Source: Planctomycetaceae bacterium
Lineage (GTDB): Bacteria > Planctomycetota > Planctomycetia > Pirellulales > Lacipirellulaceae
Direction: 5' to 3'
Length of the DNA: 64,000 bases
NCBI GenBank assembly: GCA_002702655.1
Contig: PABB01000021.1
Location: forward strand, 51,732-115,731
The notes beneath the pieces were generated by a model, which did not search any database, was not told the DNA's origin, and saw only the letters and a list, made by a program, of their open reading frames with translations. Position 1 is the stretch's first letter, and each line of letters starts with the position of its first letter. Both the position numbers and the translations under genes were made by a program. Shown in pieces: positions 36,067-45,485 of the stretch.

Positions 36067-36423
36067 ATGCGAACCACCAAAGGCAGCGCCCGCAATCGGG
36101 CTAAGAATCGTCTTTTCAAGAAGACCAAGGGCTATACCGGCGGCCGCGGCACGCTGCTGCGGACAGCCAAGGAAACGCTGGTCCGGGCAGAAGCCTACGC
36201 GTTCCGCGATCGCCGGGCACGCAAGCGCGACTTCCGCAAGCTGTGGATCATCCGCATCAACGCGGCCGCTCGCGAACGCGGCTTGCGCTACAGCGAGCTG
36301 ATCGCCGGGTTGAAGAAGGGCCAGATCGAGCTGGATCGCAAGATGCTCGCCGAGATGGCGGTGGCCGACTCGGCCGCATTCGACGCCGTGGTCGAAAAGG
36401 CCCGCGAAGCGCTGGCGGCCTAG
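36067..36423 (+). CDS. rplT: 50S ribosomal protein L20
   Basis: 118 residues, ATG at 36067. Typical L20: [60 protein letters not shown] and [11 protein letters not shown]. It binds 23S rRNA early in large-subunit assembly. It lies 252 bp after rpmI, an unusually wide gap filled by a palindromic repeat, and 47 bp before pheS. Confidence 0.97.
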   Translation: MRTTKGSARNRAKNRLFKKTKGYTGGRGTLLRTAKETLVRAEAYAFRDRRARKRDFRKLWIIRINAAARERGLRYSELIAGLKKGQIELDRKMLAEMAVADSAAFDAVVEKAREALAA

Positions 36424-36470
36424 CGCGGTCTCCCCGCCAGTCCGACTGACTCGCTTCCCTTCGATTTGCC

Positions 36471-37556
36471 GTGGCCCTCGCAGAATTTCTCGCCGACCTG
36501 GATGCACTGGTCGCGGAGGCGGATGCCGCTTTCGCCGCCGCTGCCGACGACGCTGCGCTGGAAGCGGCCCGGATCGAGTACCTGGGCGCCAAGGCCGGCC
36601 GGCTGAAGGACGTGCAGAAGGGCCTGGGCAAGGTCGACAAAGCCGACAAGCCCGCCGCGGGGAAGCGGTTCAACGAAGTCAAGCAGTCGATCGAAGCGGC
36701 CTTCGCCGCCGCCCAAGAGCGACGGGCCAACGGCGCCGCGACCCACCAGCGCGAGGCGTTCGACTTCACCCTGCCCGGGCAACCGGTGCGGCTGGGTCGT
36801 TTGCATCCAATCACGCAAACGATCGCCGAGATGAAGGACATCATGGGCCGGCTGGGGTTCACGGCCGTCGAAGGGCCGGAGATCGAGGACGACTGGCACA
36901 ACTTCGAAGCGCTCAACATCCCGCGCTCGCACCCGGCCCGCGATCCGCTGGATAACTTCTACCTGGCAACCGCCCAGTTAGCCCCCGGTGACTCACCGGG
37001 GGCTAAATCGAAGTCATCGGACGCCAAGGCAGCGGCCAAGCCGCTGTTGTTGCGGTCGCAAACGTCCACGGTGCAGATCCGCGTGATGGAAAGCACCCCC
37101 CCGCCGGTGCGGATCATCTCGCTGGGTCGCGTGTATCGTCCCGACACGGCCGACGCGACGCACTACCCCATGTTCCACCAGATCGAAGGTCTGCTGGTCG
37201 ACCGCGGCGTGACGATGGCCGATCTGAAGAGCGTGTTGCGGCTGTTCTGCCAAAGCTACTTTGCCGGCGGCGACGAAGTGCATGTGCGGTTTCGACCGTC
37301 GTTCTTCCCGTTCACCGAGCCGAGCGTGGAGGTGGACATGAGCTGGACCAACGCCGCGGGCGAACACGGCTGGCTGGAAATGGGTGGCGCCGGGATGGTC
37401 GACCCCAACGTCCTGCGGGCCGTGGGATACGACCCCGAGGAGGTGACCGGGTTCGCCTTCGGCCTGGGCGTCGAACGGATCTGCATGCGGCAACACGGCA
37501 TCACCGACATCCGCGCGCTGTACGAAAACGACGTGCGGTTCTTGGAGCAGTTCTGA
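36471..37556 (+). CDS. pheS: Phenylalanine-tRNA ligase alpha subunit
   Basis: 361 residues, GTG start. N-terminal coiled coil (about 1-90) that contacts the tRNA, then the class II catalytic core: motif 1 around [35 protein letters not shown], motif 2 [26 protein letters not shown], and motif 3 [14 protein letters not shown]. Between FYL and LLLRSQTS there are 26 residues (166-191) where the E. coli enzyme has only a few; part of this is encoded by a 29-bp palindrome (36978-37006) read in frame. The catalytic motifs are intact. It works as an alpha2-beta2 enzyme with PheT. Confidence 0.96.
   Translation: MALAEFLADLDALVAEADAAFAAAADDAALEAARIEYLGAKAGRLKDVQKGLGKVDKADKPAAGKRFNEVKQSIEAAFAAAQERRANGAATHQREAFDFTLPGQPVRLGRLHPITQTIAEMKDIMGRLGFTAVEGPEIEDDWHNFEALNIPRSHPARDPLDNFYLATAQLAPGDSPGAKSKSSDAKAAAKPLLLRSQTSTVQIRVMESTPPPVRIISLGRVYRPDTADATHYPMFHQIEGLLVDRGVTMADLKSVLRLFCQSYFAGGDEVHVRFRPSFFPFTEPSVEVDMSWTNAAGEHGWLEMGGAGMVDPNVLRAVGYDPEEVTGFAFGLGVERICMRQHGITDIRALYENDVRFLEQF
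36978..37006. repeat. Palindrome inside pheS, translated in frame
   Basis: TTAGCCCCCGGT-GACTC-ACCGGGGGCTAA: a perfect 12-bp stem with a 5-base loop, encoding [10 protein letters not shown] (residues 170-179 of PheS). It resembles an intergenic palindromic repeat rather than normal coding sequence. Confidence 0.9.
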
Positions 37557-37567
37557 GCGAGCCGCCG

Positions 37568-37590
37568 CAGAGAGCACCGAGGACACGGAG
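37568..37590. repeat. CAC-GAGG periodic repeat, plus orientation
   Basis: CAGAGAGCACCGAGGACACG then GAG: short CACNGAG units about 9-10 bases apart. The matching element lies inverted at 37856-37888, on the other side of the 87-residue gene. Confidence 0.55.
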
Positions 37591-37600
37591 CAGGCAATCC

Positions 37601-37864
37601 ATGGACTCCCCTCGCGGGCGCGCGCAACGGCGGCTTTTTCGGTTTCGCGCTAAGCGACACGCTCGCCGCTTTTTGCGGTTGGCTTGGTACTGCGAACCGA
37701 CGATGCATCAAGTGGCAGTTCACACGCGGACGCCAAAAGCCTGCTCGTGCTACCTGTGTGGCAACCCCCGTAAATTCGAAGGCGCTATTTCCCGACAGGA
37801 AGCGATCAGCCTACTTCGTTTGAAGGAACAAACCGACGAAGTCCAAGAGCCGTCGCCTCTGTGA
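37601..37864 (+). CDS. Small CSCxxCGNPRK protein between pheS and pheT
   Basis: 87 residues. A very basic N-terminal part (RRLFRFRAKRHARRFLRLAW) and the motif HTRTPKACSCYLCGNPRKFE around residues 43-62, with three Cys that could bind a metal. I associate CSCxxCGNPR with a widespread family of short uncharacterised proteins, probably RNA- or ribosome-linked given the charge. The start is uncertain. Its last codons fall in a dispersed repeat (37856-37888), so the true end may have been altered. It interrupts the usual pheS-pheT junction. Confidence 0.68.
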   Translation: MDSPRGRAQRRLFRFRAKRHARRFLRLAWYCEPTMHQVAVHTRTPKACSCYLCGNPRKFEGAISRQEAISLLRLKEQTDEVQEPSPL

Positions 37865-37888
37865 TCTCCGTGCCCTCTGTGGTGAATC
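37856..37888. repeat. CAC-GAGG periodic repeat, minus orientation
   Basis: Minus strand reads GATTCACCACAGAGGGCACG then GAGATCACAGAGG. This type of periodic CACAGAGG sequence is common between genes in planctomycete and related genomes. Only 7 bp separate it from the pheT ATG. Confidence 0.65.
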
Positions 37889-37895
37889 GAATCTC

Positions 37896-39914
37896 ATGAT
37901 TGTCAGCACGAATTGGCTCTCCGAGTATGTGGACCTGCCCAAGTCGCTCGATGAGTTGACTGAGCGGCTGACGCTCACGGGGCTCAACCTGGAGGGCGTC
38001 GAGACCGTCGGCGATGACACCGGCGTTGACTTGGAGGTGACAAGCAATCGGCCGGATTGTCTGGGGCATGTGGGGGTCGCGCGCGAGATTGCGGTGCTGT
38101 GGGAGAAGGAACTCAAGATTCCCACCGCTAAGCCGCAAGCGGCGGGCCAGCCCGTTTCCGCGCTCGCGTTGGTGGCGATCGAGGCGCCGCAGTTGTGTTC
38201 GCGGTACACGGCGCGGGTGATCAAGGGCGTGAAGATCGGCCCTAGCCCCGAGTGGCTCGCCAATCGGCTGCGCACCTTGGGGATCGCCGTGATCAACAAC
38301 GTGGTCGACGCGACCAACTACGTGATGATGGAATGCGGCCAGCCGCTGCATGCGTTTGACTTTGCCAAGCTCAATGGCGGCGCGATCATCGTGCGCGAAT
38401 CGCAACCGGGCGAGAAATTCACCGCCATCAACCACCAAGAGTACGAGCTGCCCGCAGGCACGTGCGTCATCGCCGACGCCAAACGGGCCGTGGCCCTGGC
38501 GGGGGTGATGGGCGGCGCCGACTCAGAAGTTTCCGACGCCACCGTCGACTTGCTCATCGAGTCGGCTGACTTCGATTGCATGAGCGTGCGCAGCACCGCC
38601 CGGGCGCTGAACCTGCACAGCCCCTCTTCGTACCGGTTCGAGCGCGGCGTCGACCCCGAGGGCATCGACTGGGCCAGCCGCCGCTGCTGCGAGCTGATCC
38701 TGGAGTTGGCCGGCGGCCAGCTGTGCGACGGCGTGCTTGACGAGGGATCGGAGCGGCCCGCACGGCCGGAGATCAAACTGCGATTCGAGCAACTCCCCCG
38801 CGTCCTGGGCATTGAGGTCCCCAAGCCCGCGGTGCGCAAGATCCTGACTGATCTGGGTTGCGAAGAGACGCACGAGTGCGATCACTGCGTGAAAGTCATT
38901 CCCCCGTCGTGGCGCGCGGATCTGACGCGAGAGATCGACCTGATCGAGGAGGTCGCTCGCATTCACGGCTACGAACAGATCCCCGAGGATGCCGGCGTAC
39001 GAATGGCCGCCTCGACGCGCACCCGCAGCGATCGCGTACTGGAGAAGGTCCGCGGCGTGATGGTTGCGGCGGGGCTGAACGAAGCATTGACGCTCAGCGC
39101 CGTGGAAGCCAGCTGGTGCGACGCGTTCCGCCCCTGGACCAACGCCGAGCCGCTGGCGGCCTCGACGCCGGTGCTCCGGGGCGCCAATTGCCTGCGGCAG
39201 TCGCTCGTGCCTAGCCTGTTGACCGCGCGGCGGCACAACGAAAAGCTCTCGAATCCCGAGATCGAGTTGTTCGAAATCGCCAAGGTTTATCTGCCGCAAT
39301 CGGGCGACGAGCTGCCCGCCGAGCGGCGGGTGCTGTCTGCCACCAGCGGCCGCGGCTTTTTCGAGGCCAAGGGCGTCGTCGAGTCGGTTGTGGCCGCCGT
39401 GGCCCCCGCCGCGCGGATTGCGATCGAGCCGGCGGAACTGCCGTTGTTGGACCCGGCGCGGCAGGCGACCGTGCGGCTGGGCGACGCCGTGCTGGGCGTG
39501 CTGGGGGAACTCAGCGAGTCGGGACGCGAGCAGTTCGAGCTGCGCGGCCCTGCAACCGTGTTCGAACTGGATCTGGAACTGCTGATTGAAGCGGCCGAGT
39601 TGCGCCCGATCGCGCAGCCGCTCTCGCCCTACCCCCCTGTCAGCCGCGACTTGAACATCGTGGTTGACGAAGCGGTCCGCTGGTCGGCGGTCGAGGAAAC
39701 GGCCCGCACGGCGGGGGGCGAATTGGTCGAGTCGATTGCCTACCAGGAAACCTACCGCGACGAGCAGCGACTGGGCGTCGGCAAAAAGAGCCTGCTATTC
39801 GGCGTGCAACTGCGGTCCGCCGCAGGGACGTTGACGAGCGAACAGGCCGATGCGGTCCGCGACAGAATCGTGGTGGCTTTAGGCAAATCGGTGGGCGGCG
39901 CCCTGCGAGCGTAG
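37896..39914 (+). CDS. pheT: Phenylalanine-tRNA ligase beta subunit, short form
   Basis: 672 residues, ATG at 37896. The order is N-terminal MIVSTNWLSEYVDLP, the B3/B4 editing domain (LEVTSNRPDCLGHVGVAREI, NNVVDATNYVMMECGQPLHA-FDF), B5 (LPRVLGIEVPKPAVRKILTD), the catalytic-like core (ARIHGYEQIPEDAG, RHNEKLSNPEIELFEIAKVY) and the FDX-ACB anticodon-binding end (YPPVSRDLNIVVDEAVRWSA). The OB-fold tRNA-binding domain that E. coli PheT has near its N-terminus is missing: the sequence goes from LTLTGLNLEGVE straight to GVDLEVTSNRPD. A terminator follows. Confidence 0.96.
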   Translation: MIVSTNWLSEYVDLPKSLDELTERLTLTGLNLEGVETVGDDTGVDLEVTSNRPDCLGHVGVAREIAVLWEKELKIPTAKPQAAGQPVSALALVAIEAPQLCSRYTARVIKGVKIGPSPEWLANRLRTLGIAVINNVVDATNYVMMECGQPLHAFDFAKLNGGAIIVRESQPGEKFTAINHQEYELPAGTCVIADAKRAVALAGVMGGADSEVSDATVDLLIESADFDCMSVRSTARALNLHSPSSYRFERGVDPEGIDWASRRCCELILELAGGQLCDGVLDEGSERPARPEIKLRFEQLPRVLGIEVPKPAVRKILTDLGCEETHECDHCVKVIPPSWRADLTREIDLIEEVARIHGYEQIPEDAGVRMAASTRTRSDRVLEKVRGVMVAAGLNEALTLSAVEASWCDAFRPWTNAEPLAASTPVLRGANCLRQSLVPSLLTARRHNEKLSNPEIELFEIAKVYLPQSGDELPAERRVLSATSGRGFFEAKGVVESVVAAVAPAARIAIEPAELPLLDPARQATVRLGDAVLGVLGELSESGREQFELRGPATVFELDLELLIEAAELRPIAQPLSPYPPVSRDLNIVVDEAVRWSAVEETARTAGGELVESIAYQETYRDEQRLGVGKKSLLFGVQLRSAAGTLTSEQADAVRDRIVVALGKSVGGALRA

Positions 39915-39951
39915 CCGATTCCGCCGCGCTGCGAATCATTCTCGCCGCCGC

Positions 39952-39987
39952 AAATGTGGCGGGCTGTCCCGGCCCAGCCACATTTTT
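39952..39987 (+). terminator. Terminator after pheT
   Basis: Stem AAATGTGGC / GCCACATTT with an inner GGGC...GCCC, followed by TT. Confidence 0.75.
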
Positions 39988-40157
39988 CCAGAGCGTTCGC
40001 GCATGAGGTCGATTGGCGCGATTGTATCGGCGTCGGAAACGAGGCGCTGGCGCCGCCGCTGTGAGCTACTCTTTGATACGCCCCTTGAGTCTTACCGTGC
40101 ATAGCCGCGTTCTGCGCACTGCGCACGAATTTGTGCCGAACCAATGGGGCGCCTGAT

Positions 40158-40535
40158 ATGACTCCGCGAATCATGTTCGTCGATGACGAACAATCGGTGC
40201 TGCGATCCTTGCAGCGCAATCTCGCCATCGATTTCGACGTCACTGTCGCGCATTCGGCCGCGGAAGCGCAGACGCTGCTCGGCGGGCCAGGCAAGTTCGA
40301 TGTGATCGTGACGGACGTCATGATGCCGGGCTTCAACGGCCTCGACTTCATTGAAGTGACCGCGCCACGGTTCCCGGAAACGAACTTCATCGTGCTGACT
40401 GGCACGTCTGACGGGGCGACTTGCGAACGGGCCGAGTCGATGCCGGCCGTTTTCCGCGTGCTGAACAAGCCCTGCAGTCGGGACCAGATTGTCGCCGCGA
40501 TCAACGATTCTGTCGCCCAACTAGCGCGACTCTAG
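40158..40535 (+). CDS. Single-domain response regulator (CheY-like)
   Basis: 125 residues from the ATG at 40158. Receiver fold: acidic pair in MFVDDEQSVLRSL, phospho-acceptor Asp in VIVTDVMMPGFNG, Thr in IVLTGTSDG, Lys in RVLNKPCSRDQI. No output domain, so it must act through a partner such as a histidine kinase or phosphodiesterase elsewhere. It stands alone; the 3' end converges on the GH3 gene with 60 bp between. Confidence 0.93.
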   Translation: MTPRIMFVDDEQSVLRSLQRNLAIDFDVTVAHSAAEAQTLLGGPGKFDVIVTDVMMPGFNGLDFIEVTAPRFPETNFIVLTGTSDGATCERAESMPAVFRVLNKPCSRDQIVAAINDSVAQLARL

Positions 40536-40595
40536 CCGCAGTCGCGGTGGTCACCTCCGGCTGGGCGGCGGCCATCGCGTCAGCCGCTGCCGTTG

Positions 40596-42989
40596 CTATT
40601 GCACCACGAGGCTGACAGGGAGTTCGATCGACGAGTCGCCGCCGACGCCCAGGCGAAATTCGCCGGACTCGACGTGGAATCCCTCCGCCTCGTCGTAGAA
40701 CCCCAACGCGGCATACGGCAGAGCAAAGTCGACCATCGTTTCCTCGCCGGGCGCGAGCGTCACCCGCTGAAACCCTTTCAACTCCTTCACCGGTCGCACA
40801 ACGCTGCCCACTGAGTCGCACACGTACAACTGCGCGACTTCCGTTGCCTCGCGCGAGCCCACGTTACGCAGCCGCACCCGCACGACCAGGATGTCTCCCG
40901 CGGCCAGTTGCGTGGCGGACAATTCCGGTTCGCCGTACTCAAAGTCTGAATACGTCAGCCCGAATCCGAAGGGAAACAGCGGGAACGGGTCGCTGTCGAC
41001 GTAATGCGAATGGTAGCCGATCCCGTCGGAGGTGATCTGGCCGTTGCGCATTGGGGGCTGGTAGTCGGCGGGGCTCGGACGCCCCGTGTTGGGGTGATTG
41101 TAGTACAGCGGAACCTGCCCCGCGGTCTTGGGAAACGTCACCGGCAGGCGGCCCGACGGCGAGATGCGGCCCAGCAACAAATCGGCCAGCGCCGGCCCGG
41201 CCAGCGTGCCGCCCTGCCAGGCGTACAACACGGCGTCGCTCTGCTGGACCTCCGGCCCGATCGTCAGCGGCCGACCCGCTGAGACCACCAACACCAGCGG
41301 CGTGTCGACCTCGGCCAGCGCTGCGACCAGTTGCCGCTGCTTGCCGGGCAAGTTCAAGCTGCTGCGCGAGCGGGCTTCGCCGGACAGGTCCCAGCCCTCG
41401 CCCAGGAACACGAGCGCAACGTCGGCGGTGCGAGCCGCGGCGACTGCCGCAGCGACCTCGGTTTCGTCGCCGTGATACGCGCCTTGTTTGCATGGCACGT
41501 GCTGCACCTCAACGTCGTCGCCCAGGGCGTCACGCAGCGCGGCCAGCGGAGTGACGCTGTCCTCCGCCCGCCCGTCCAGCGTCCAGCAGCCAAGCTGATC
41601 GCGCGGGGCCTCGGCGAACGGGCCGATCACCGCCACCGTCTTCAGCGACTCGGCCGCCAGCGGCAACGCGCCGTCGTTCTTCAGCAGCACCATGCTTTCG
41701 CGGGCCAGCTGCAATGCGGTCTGGCGATGACCCGCGGCAAGCAACTCCGCGCGGCTGGCGTCGGCGTAGGGCGCATCGAACAGGCCAAGTTTCAGCTTGA
41801 CGGTCAGGACGCGCCGCACGGCGTCGTCGAGCGTCGCGGCCGAGAGCCGTCCCTGATCGATCAGCTCGCTGAGGTGCGCATCGTAGCTGGTGCTGACCAT
41901 CTCCATGTCGACGCCGGCGGCAAACGCCGCGGCGGCCGCCTCGCGCTCGTCGGCCACGTAACCGTGGTCAATCATTTCGGTAATCGACGCCCAGTCGCTG
42001 ACAACGATCCCGTCGAATCCCCATTCCGATTTGAGCACGTCGCGCACCAGCCGCCGGTGTCCGCTCGCGGGGACGCCGTTGACGGTGTTGAAGGCCGTCA
42101 TGAGCGTCATGGCGCCGGCGTCGACTGACGCTTTGAACGGGGCCAAGAACGTGTTGCGCAGCTCGTTCCGCGAAACCATCACGCGGTTGTAGTCGCGCCC
42201 CCCCTCGGCCAGGCCGTAGGCGACAAAGTGCTTGGGGCACGCGGCGACGCCCTGTACGGCGCCGTCCGGCCCGCGATACTGAAAGCCGCGGATCATCGCC
42301 GCTCCCAGCCGACTGGCGAGCAGCGGGTCTTCGCCGCAGCTTTCGGCGATGCGACCCCAGCGAGCGTCGCGCGGGATGTCGACCATCGGCGCAAACGTCC
42401 AATGGACGCCCACGCGCCGCGACTCGTCGGCGGCCACGCGAGCCGCTCGCTCGACCAGATCCGGATTCCAACTGGACGCTTGCCCGATCGGGATCGGAAA
42501 CATCGTGCGAAATCCGTGAATCACGTCCCGCGCGACAATCAACGGAATGCCGAGCCGGGATTCCTCCACGGCAATCCGCTGGAACTCGCGGGTCGCGTCG
42601 TCGTCGGCGGTGTAGAACACCGACCCGACGCGCCCCTGTCGAATGGCCTCTGCAGTCTCTTCGCCTGGAAACACCTGACAAACCTGGCCGATCTTCTCCT
42701 CACGCGTCATCGCGGCCAGCAACGTGTCCACGAACTGCTGGGGATCGTCGGGCGTCGGCTCCAGACGGACCCGCGGACGTTGGTCGGCTGGACGCTGGGG
42801 TTGCGCCGAGGCGTCTGCGGACGAGGGTCGCGGCCCCGTTTCTTGGGGACCGGTCGGTTGCGGCCCTGTTGCCTGATCGCCGCAAACTCCGCCGGCCAGG
42901 GCCACGCACGCAGCGCCCGCCGCGATCATCGCGATCAACCTCCCTCGCACCTGTCCTCGTTGCGCACCGCCGCCATTGCCAAACGTCAT
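40596..42989 (-). CDS. Glycoside hydrolase family 3 beta-glucosidase (BglX-like)
   Basis: 797 residues from the ATG at 42989, which has GGAGGAG about 5 bases upstream; an ATG at 43010 is in frame but lacks this. Signal peptide (LIAMIAAGAACVALAGGVCG), then the GH3 barrel (IPLIVARDVIHGFRTMFPIP, CPKHFVAYG, nucleophile Asp in DGIVVSDWASITEM), the second alpha/beta domain (ESMVLLKNDGALPL, VALVFLGEGWDLSGEA) and a C-terminal fibronectin-type domain (VVRVRLRNVGSREATEVAQL). It would cleave terminal beta-glucosides or beta-xylosides in the periplasm. End of the carbohydrate locus. Confidence 0.95.
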   Translation of the reverse strand: MTFGNGGGAQRGQVRGRLIAMIAAGAACVALAGGVCGDQATGPQPTGPQETGPRPSSADASAQPQRPADQRPRVRLEPTPDDPQQFVDTLLAAMTREEKIGQVCQVFPGEETAEAIRQGRVGSVFYTADDDATREFQRIAVEESRLGIPLIVARDVIHGFRTMFPIPIGQASSWNPDLVERAARVAADESRRVGVHWTFAPMVDIPRDARWGRIAESCGEDPLLASRLGAAMIRGFQYRGPDGAVQGVAACPKHFVAYGLAEGGRDYNRVMVSRNELRNTFLAPFKASVDAGAMTLMTAFNTVNGVPASGHRRLVRDVLKSEWGFDGIVVSDWASITEMIDHGYVADEREAAAAAFAAGVDMEMVSTSYDAHLSELIDQGRLSAATLDDAVRRVLTVKLKLGLFDAPYADASRAELLAAGHRQTALQLARESMVLLKNDGALPLAAESLKTVAVIGPFAEAPRDQLGCWTLDGRAEDSVTPLAALRDALGDDVEVQHVPCKQGAYHGDETEVAAAVAAARTADVALVFLGEGWDLSGEARSRSSLNLPGKQRQLVAALAEVDTPLVLVVSAGRPLTIGPEVQQSDAVLYAWQGGTLAGPALADLLLGRISPSGRLPVTFPKTAGQVPLYYNHPNTGRPSPADYQPPMRNGQITSDGIGYHSHYVDSDPFPLFPFGFGLTYSDFEYGEPELSATQLAAGDILVVRVRLRNVGSREATEVAQLYVCDSVGSVVRPVKELKGFQRVTLAPGEETMVDFALPYAALGFYDEAEGFHVESGEFRLGVGGDSSIELPVSLVVQ

Positions 42990-43106
42990 CGATCTCCTCC
43001 CAGGTGTCATGCAAGTCTGTCGGCGCTTGGCCGCGAGTGCTGGAGTCGAAACCCTGCCTCAATTATTTGTATTTGCCCGAGTCGGCCGCAGGTTCGTCCG
43101 CGCGCT

Positions 43107-43652
43107 CTACTCCGCGGACTCATCTTCTGCCGATTGGTTTGCCGCTTCGTCGTCTGTGACGGCCGCGGCGTCCGGCGCAGTGTGGGGAGCGTCCTCGTCT
43201 GCCGACTCGCTGTCTAGGTCTGCATCTGCAACCGTCGACTCAAGCTTGATATTAATTGCATTCTCCCCTGGATGCAGCGTAAAGCGAAGCCCCGACGTGG
43301 CTGCGTCCGCGTAACGCTGGGGCGTTAGCAGGTCGCCGGGCGTCGGCGGGCCGCCCTGCGGGTGCGGCGTCGACGGCTCGCGGGCGGTGACGGACACGCT
43401 AAATTCGCCGGAGGCGGGGCTGCCGGCCCGATCGATAATCACCCGATACGACCCGTCGGCGGCGATTGAAGCGGTCCCCGCATGTTTGCGGCCAGCATTG
43501 AACTGCACCACGCCGGTCGTGAGCGGCTGGCCGTCCAGCGTGACGGTCCCGGTGACGACCGGCGGGGAATCGGCACATGCCAGCAGGCAGGCGATCATCG
43601 GCAAGCATGCCAGGAGGCGGTCCCAGCGAGTGGCTGCGAACGAGTGGTTCAT
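43107..43652 (-). CDS. Small lipoprotein with transthyretin-like domain
   Basis: 181 residues, ATG at 43652. Lipobox LACLPMIACLLAC near residues 14-26. Residues 32-128 are a beta-sandwich of the carboxypeptidase-regulatory kind: VTGTVTLDGQPLTTGVVQFN, GSYRVIIDRAGSPASGEFSV, LRFTLHPGENAINIKLE. The last 45 residues are acidic and disordered. Planctomycetes have many such proteins beside DUF1559 genes; a second one is at 57414. Function unknown. Confidence 0.85.
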   Translation of the reverse strand: MNHSFAATRWDRLLACLPMIACLLACADSPPVVTGTVTLDGQPLTTGVVQFNAGRKHAGTASIAADGSYRVIIDRAGSPASGEFSVSVTAREPSTPHPQGGPPTPGDLLTPQRYADAATSGLRFTLHPGENAINIKLESTVADADLDSESADEDAPHTAPDAAAVTDDEAANQSAEDESAE

Positions 43653-43791
43653 CGCAAGTTCCTTTCTTCTTCGACAGGGCGCCTGCCGCCTGCGAGGTCG
43701 GCCGACTGAAGCGCCCTGTGTCTTGTTGTCACCGTCGCGCTCGAATGCTGCGGGAGCGGTTGTTCCGGCGTCATAATTTGCCGCGGAAGAC

Positions 43792-45219
43792 TCAGGGGAG
43801 AGTCATGCTGCGGCGCTCTTCCAGTTGGGCGCGGATGTCGCGCGCCGTGGACTCGTCGATCGAGTAAGTCATCAACACGCCAATGGCAAGCGCCGATGTG
43901 ACAAACGGAATGCCTACGTCGAACAGCCGCAGTTGCAGTAGCGTCGCTTGGGACTGCGCGGCCAAATCGACGTCGAATCCCGATGCACTAAGCAAGACGC
44001 CCCCCAACAGCCCGGCCAGCGCCATGCCGACTTTGACCATCCACCAGTACACGGCGCCGAAGACGCCCTCGCGCCGCTCGCCGCGGACCAGTTCATTGTA
44101 ATCGCACACGTCGGCCAGCATGGAACTGATCAGGGTGAACAGCGAACCCACGCCAAACGCGACGAACGGACAGGCGAACAGTAGCAGATACGGTCGTTGC
44201 GGATCGTAGCCGAACCATTTCAAAACGTAACCGATCAGCGAAATTGCAATGGTCGTCGCCAACGCCGTTCGTTTCCCCAGCCGCCGGGACAGCCAAGGCG
44301 TCAGCGCGATCACGCCCAGCGCGCAACAGGCGGTCCCCGTGCCGAACGCACCCAGCAGCGTGCCGGCTTGCTGGTTGTCGCCGGAGAAGATGTAGTAAAT
44401 CAGCACGTACAGCGAAAATGTCGTTCCCAGTTGGAAACCGTTGAACACCAAGAACGTCGCCGTGCAGAGCTTCACGTACGGTCGGCACCGGAACACGGCG
44501 ACAAGTTCGCGAAAGAACTTGCCGGTGTGTTCCCGCACGCCGTGAGCCGTCAAACGCGGCTTGCGCGTCGGCGTCTCGGCGGACGGCGATGCGGGGCGCT
44601 CCCGGCAGACCAGCGCTGGCACGATCCCCACGACGCACATCGCACCGCCGATGATGATTGCCAGCACGCGGACCCCCTCGACCGTGTTGTCGAACAGATC
44701 GCTCGCCAGAAAGGCGTAGATCCACGGGGCGCCAATCCAGACCGCCTGCCCGAACATATTAGCCACCGCTTGCAGCTGCGTGCGCTCGTGGTAGTCGGCA
44801 GTCAGTTCGTAGCCCAGGGCGATTAGCGGCGTCGCGAACAGCGTGAACGCGAGGTAGAACAGGCTGAACGTCGCCAGGCAGCACCAGAAGTAGAACTGCT
44901 CGGACAGCCCGGTCGGCAGTTGCCACATGGCGGCAAAGATCAACCCCGACATCAACGCACCGCACAAGATATAGGGCCGACGCCTGCCCCAGCGGGACGC
45001 CGTCGTGTCGGAAATGTAGCCCACCACCGGATCGGACAGCGCGTCCAGGCCGCGCGACACGAAGCTGATAATGCCGACCAACCTGGGGTCCATTCCCAAG
45101 CCCAGATTGAGGATGACGACCATCGCATCCAAACCGGCCGACTGCAGGTGGTTGACGAATATGCCCAGCGCATAAGCGAGCTTTTGAACCAGCGGAATAC
45201 GGTCGTCGGGGGGCGTCAC
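43792..45219 (-). CDS. GPH-family (MelB-like) sugar:cation symporter
   Basis: 475 residues if the GTG at 45219 is used; an ATG at 45309 would add 30 unusual Arg/Gly-rich residues. Twelve transmembrane helices. GPH/MFS motifs: SRGLDALSDPVVGYISDTTA-SRWGRRRPYIL after helix 2 (loop 2-3), YELTADYHERTQLQ, and LADVCDYNELVRGERREGVF-GAVY. These are close to lactose/melibiose and glucuronide carriers. It probably imports the oligosaccharide or glycoside released by the neighbouring hydrolases. Confidence 0.9.
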   Translation of the reverse strand: MTPPDDRIPLVQKLAYALGIFVNHLQSAGLDAMVVILNLGLGMDPRLVGIISFVSRGLDALSDPVVGYISDTTASRWGRRRPYILCGALMSGLIFAAMWQLPTGLSEQFYFWCCLATFSLFYLAFTLFATPLIALGYELTADYHERTQLQAVANMFGQAVWIGAPWIYAFLASDLFDNTVEGVRVLAIIIGGAMCVVGIVPALVCRERPASPSAETPTRKPRLTAHGVREHTGKFFRELVAVFRCRPYVKLCTATFLVFNGFQLGTTFSLYVLIYYIFSGDNQQAGTLLGAFGTGTACCALGVIALTPWLSRRLGKRTALATTIAISLIGYVLKWFGYDPQRPYLLLFACPFVAFGVGSLFTLISSMLADVCDYNELVRGERREGVFGAVYWWMVKVGMALAGLLGGVLLSASGFDVDLAAQSQATLLQLRLFDVGIPFVTSALAIGVLMTYSIDESTARDIRAQLEERRSMTLP

Positions 45220-45485
45220 AGAGCGTCCGCGCGAGTCGAAGCCAGGAGGATTTCGCCGGCGACCGCCCGCGGGTCGCCCATCGCATCGCCCCAGTTGGTC
45301 TGCTCGCATTTGCCGTGGTGCGCGGACGCGTGCGGCAGCGGCGGCTAGCCAAACGTTGATCGGGACGATGGGCCTAGTATAACCGCCCGGCGTCGCCGCG
45401 GCTCAGCCAGAAACGGCGAGCTATCCAGGGGTTGCTTGGGGCATCAGCCGCTGTGGCGGCTGTGCAGCGGCCGGCGGCGACAACC

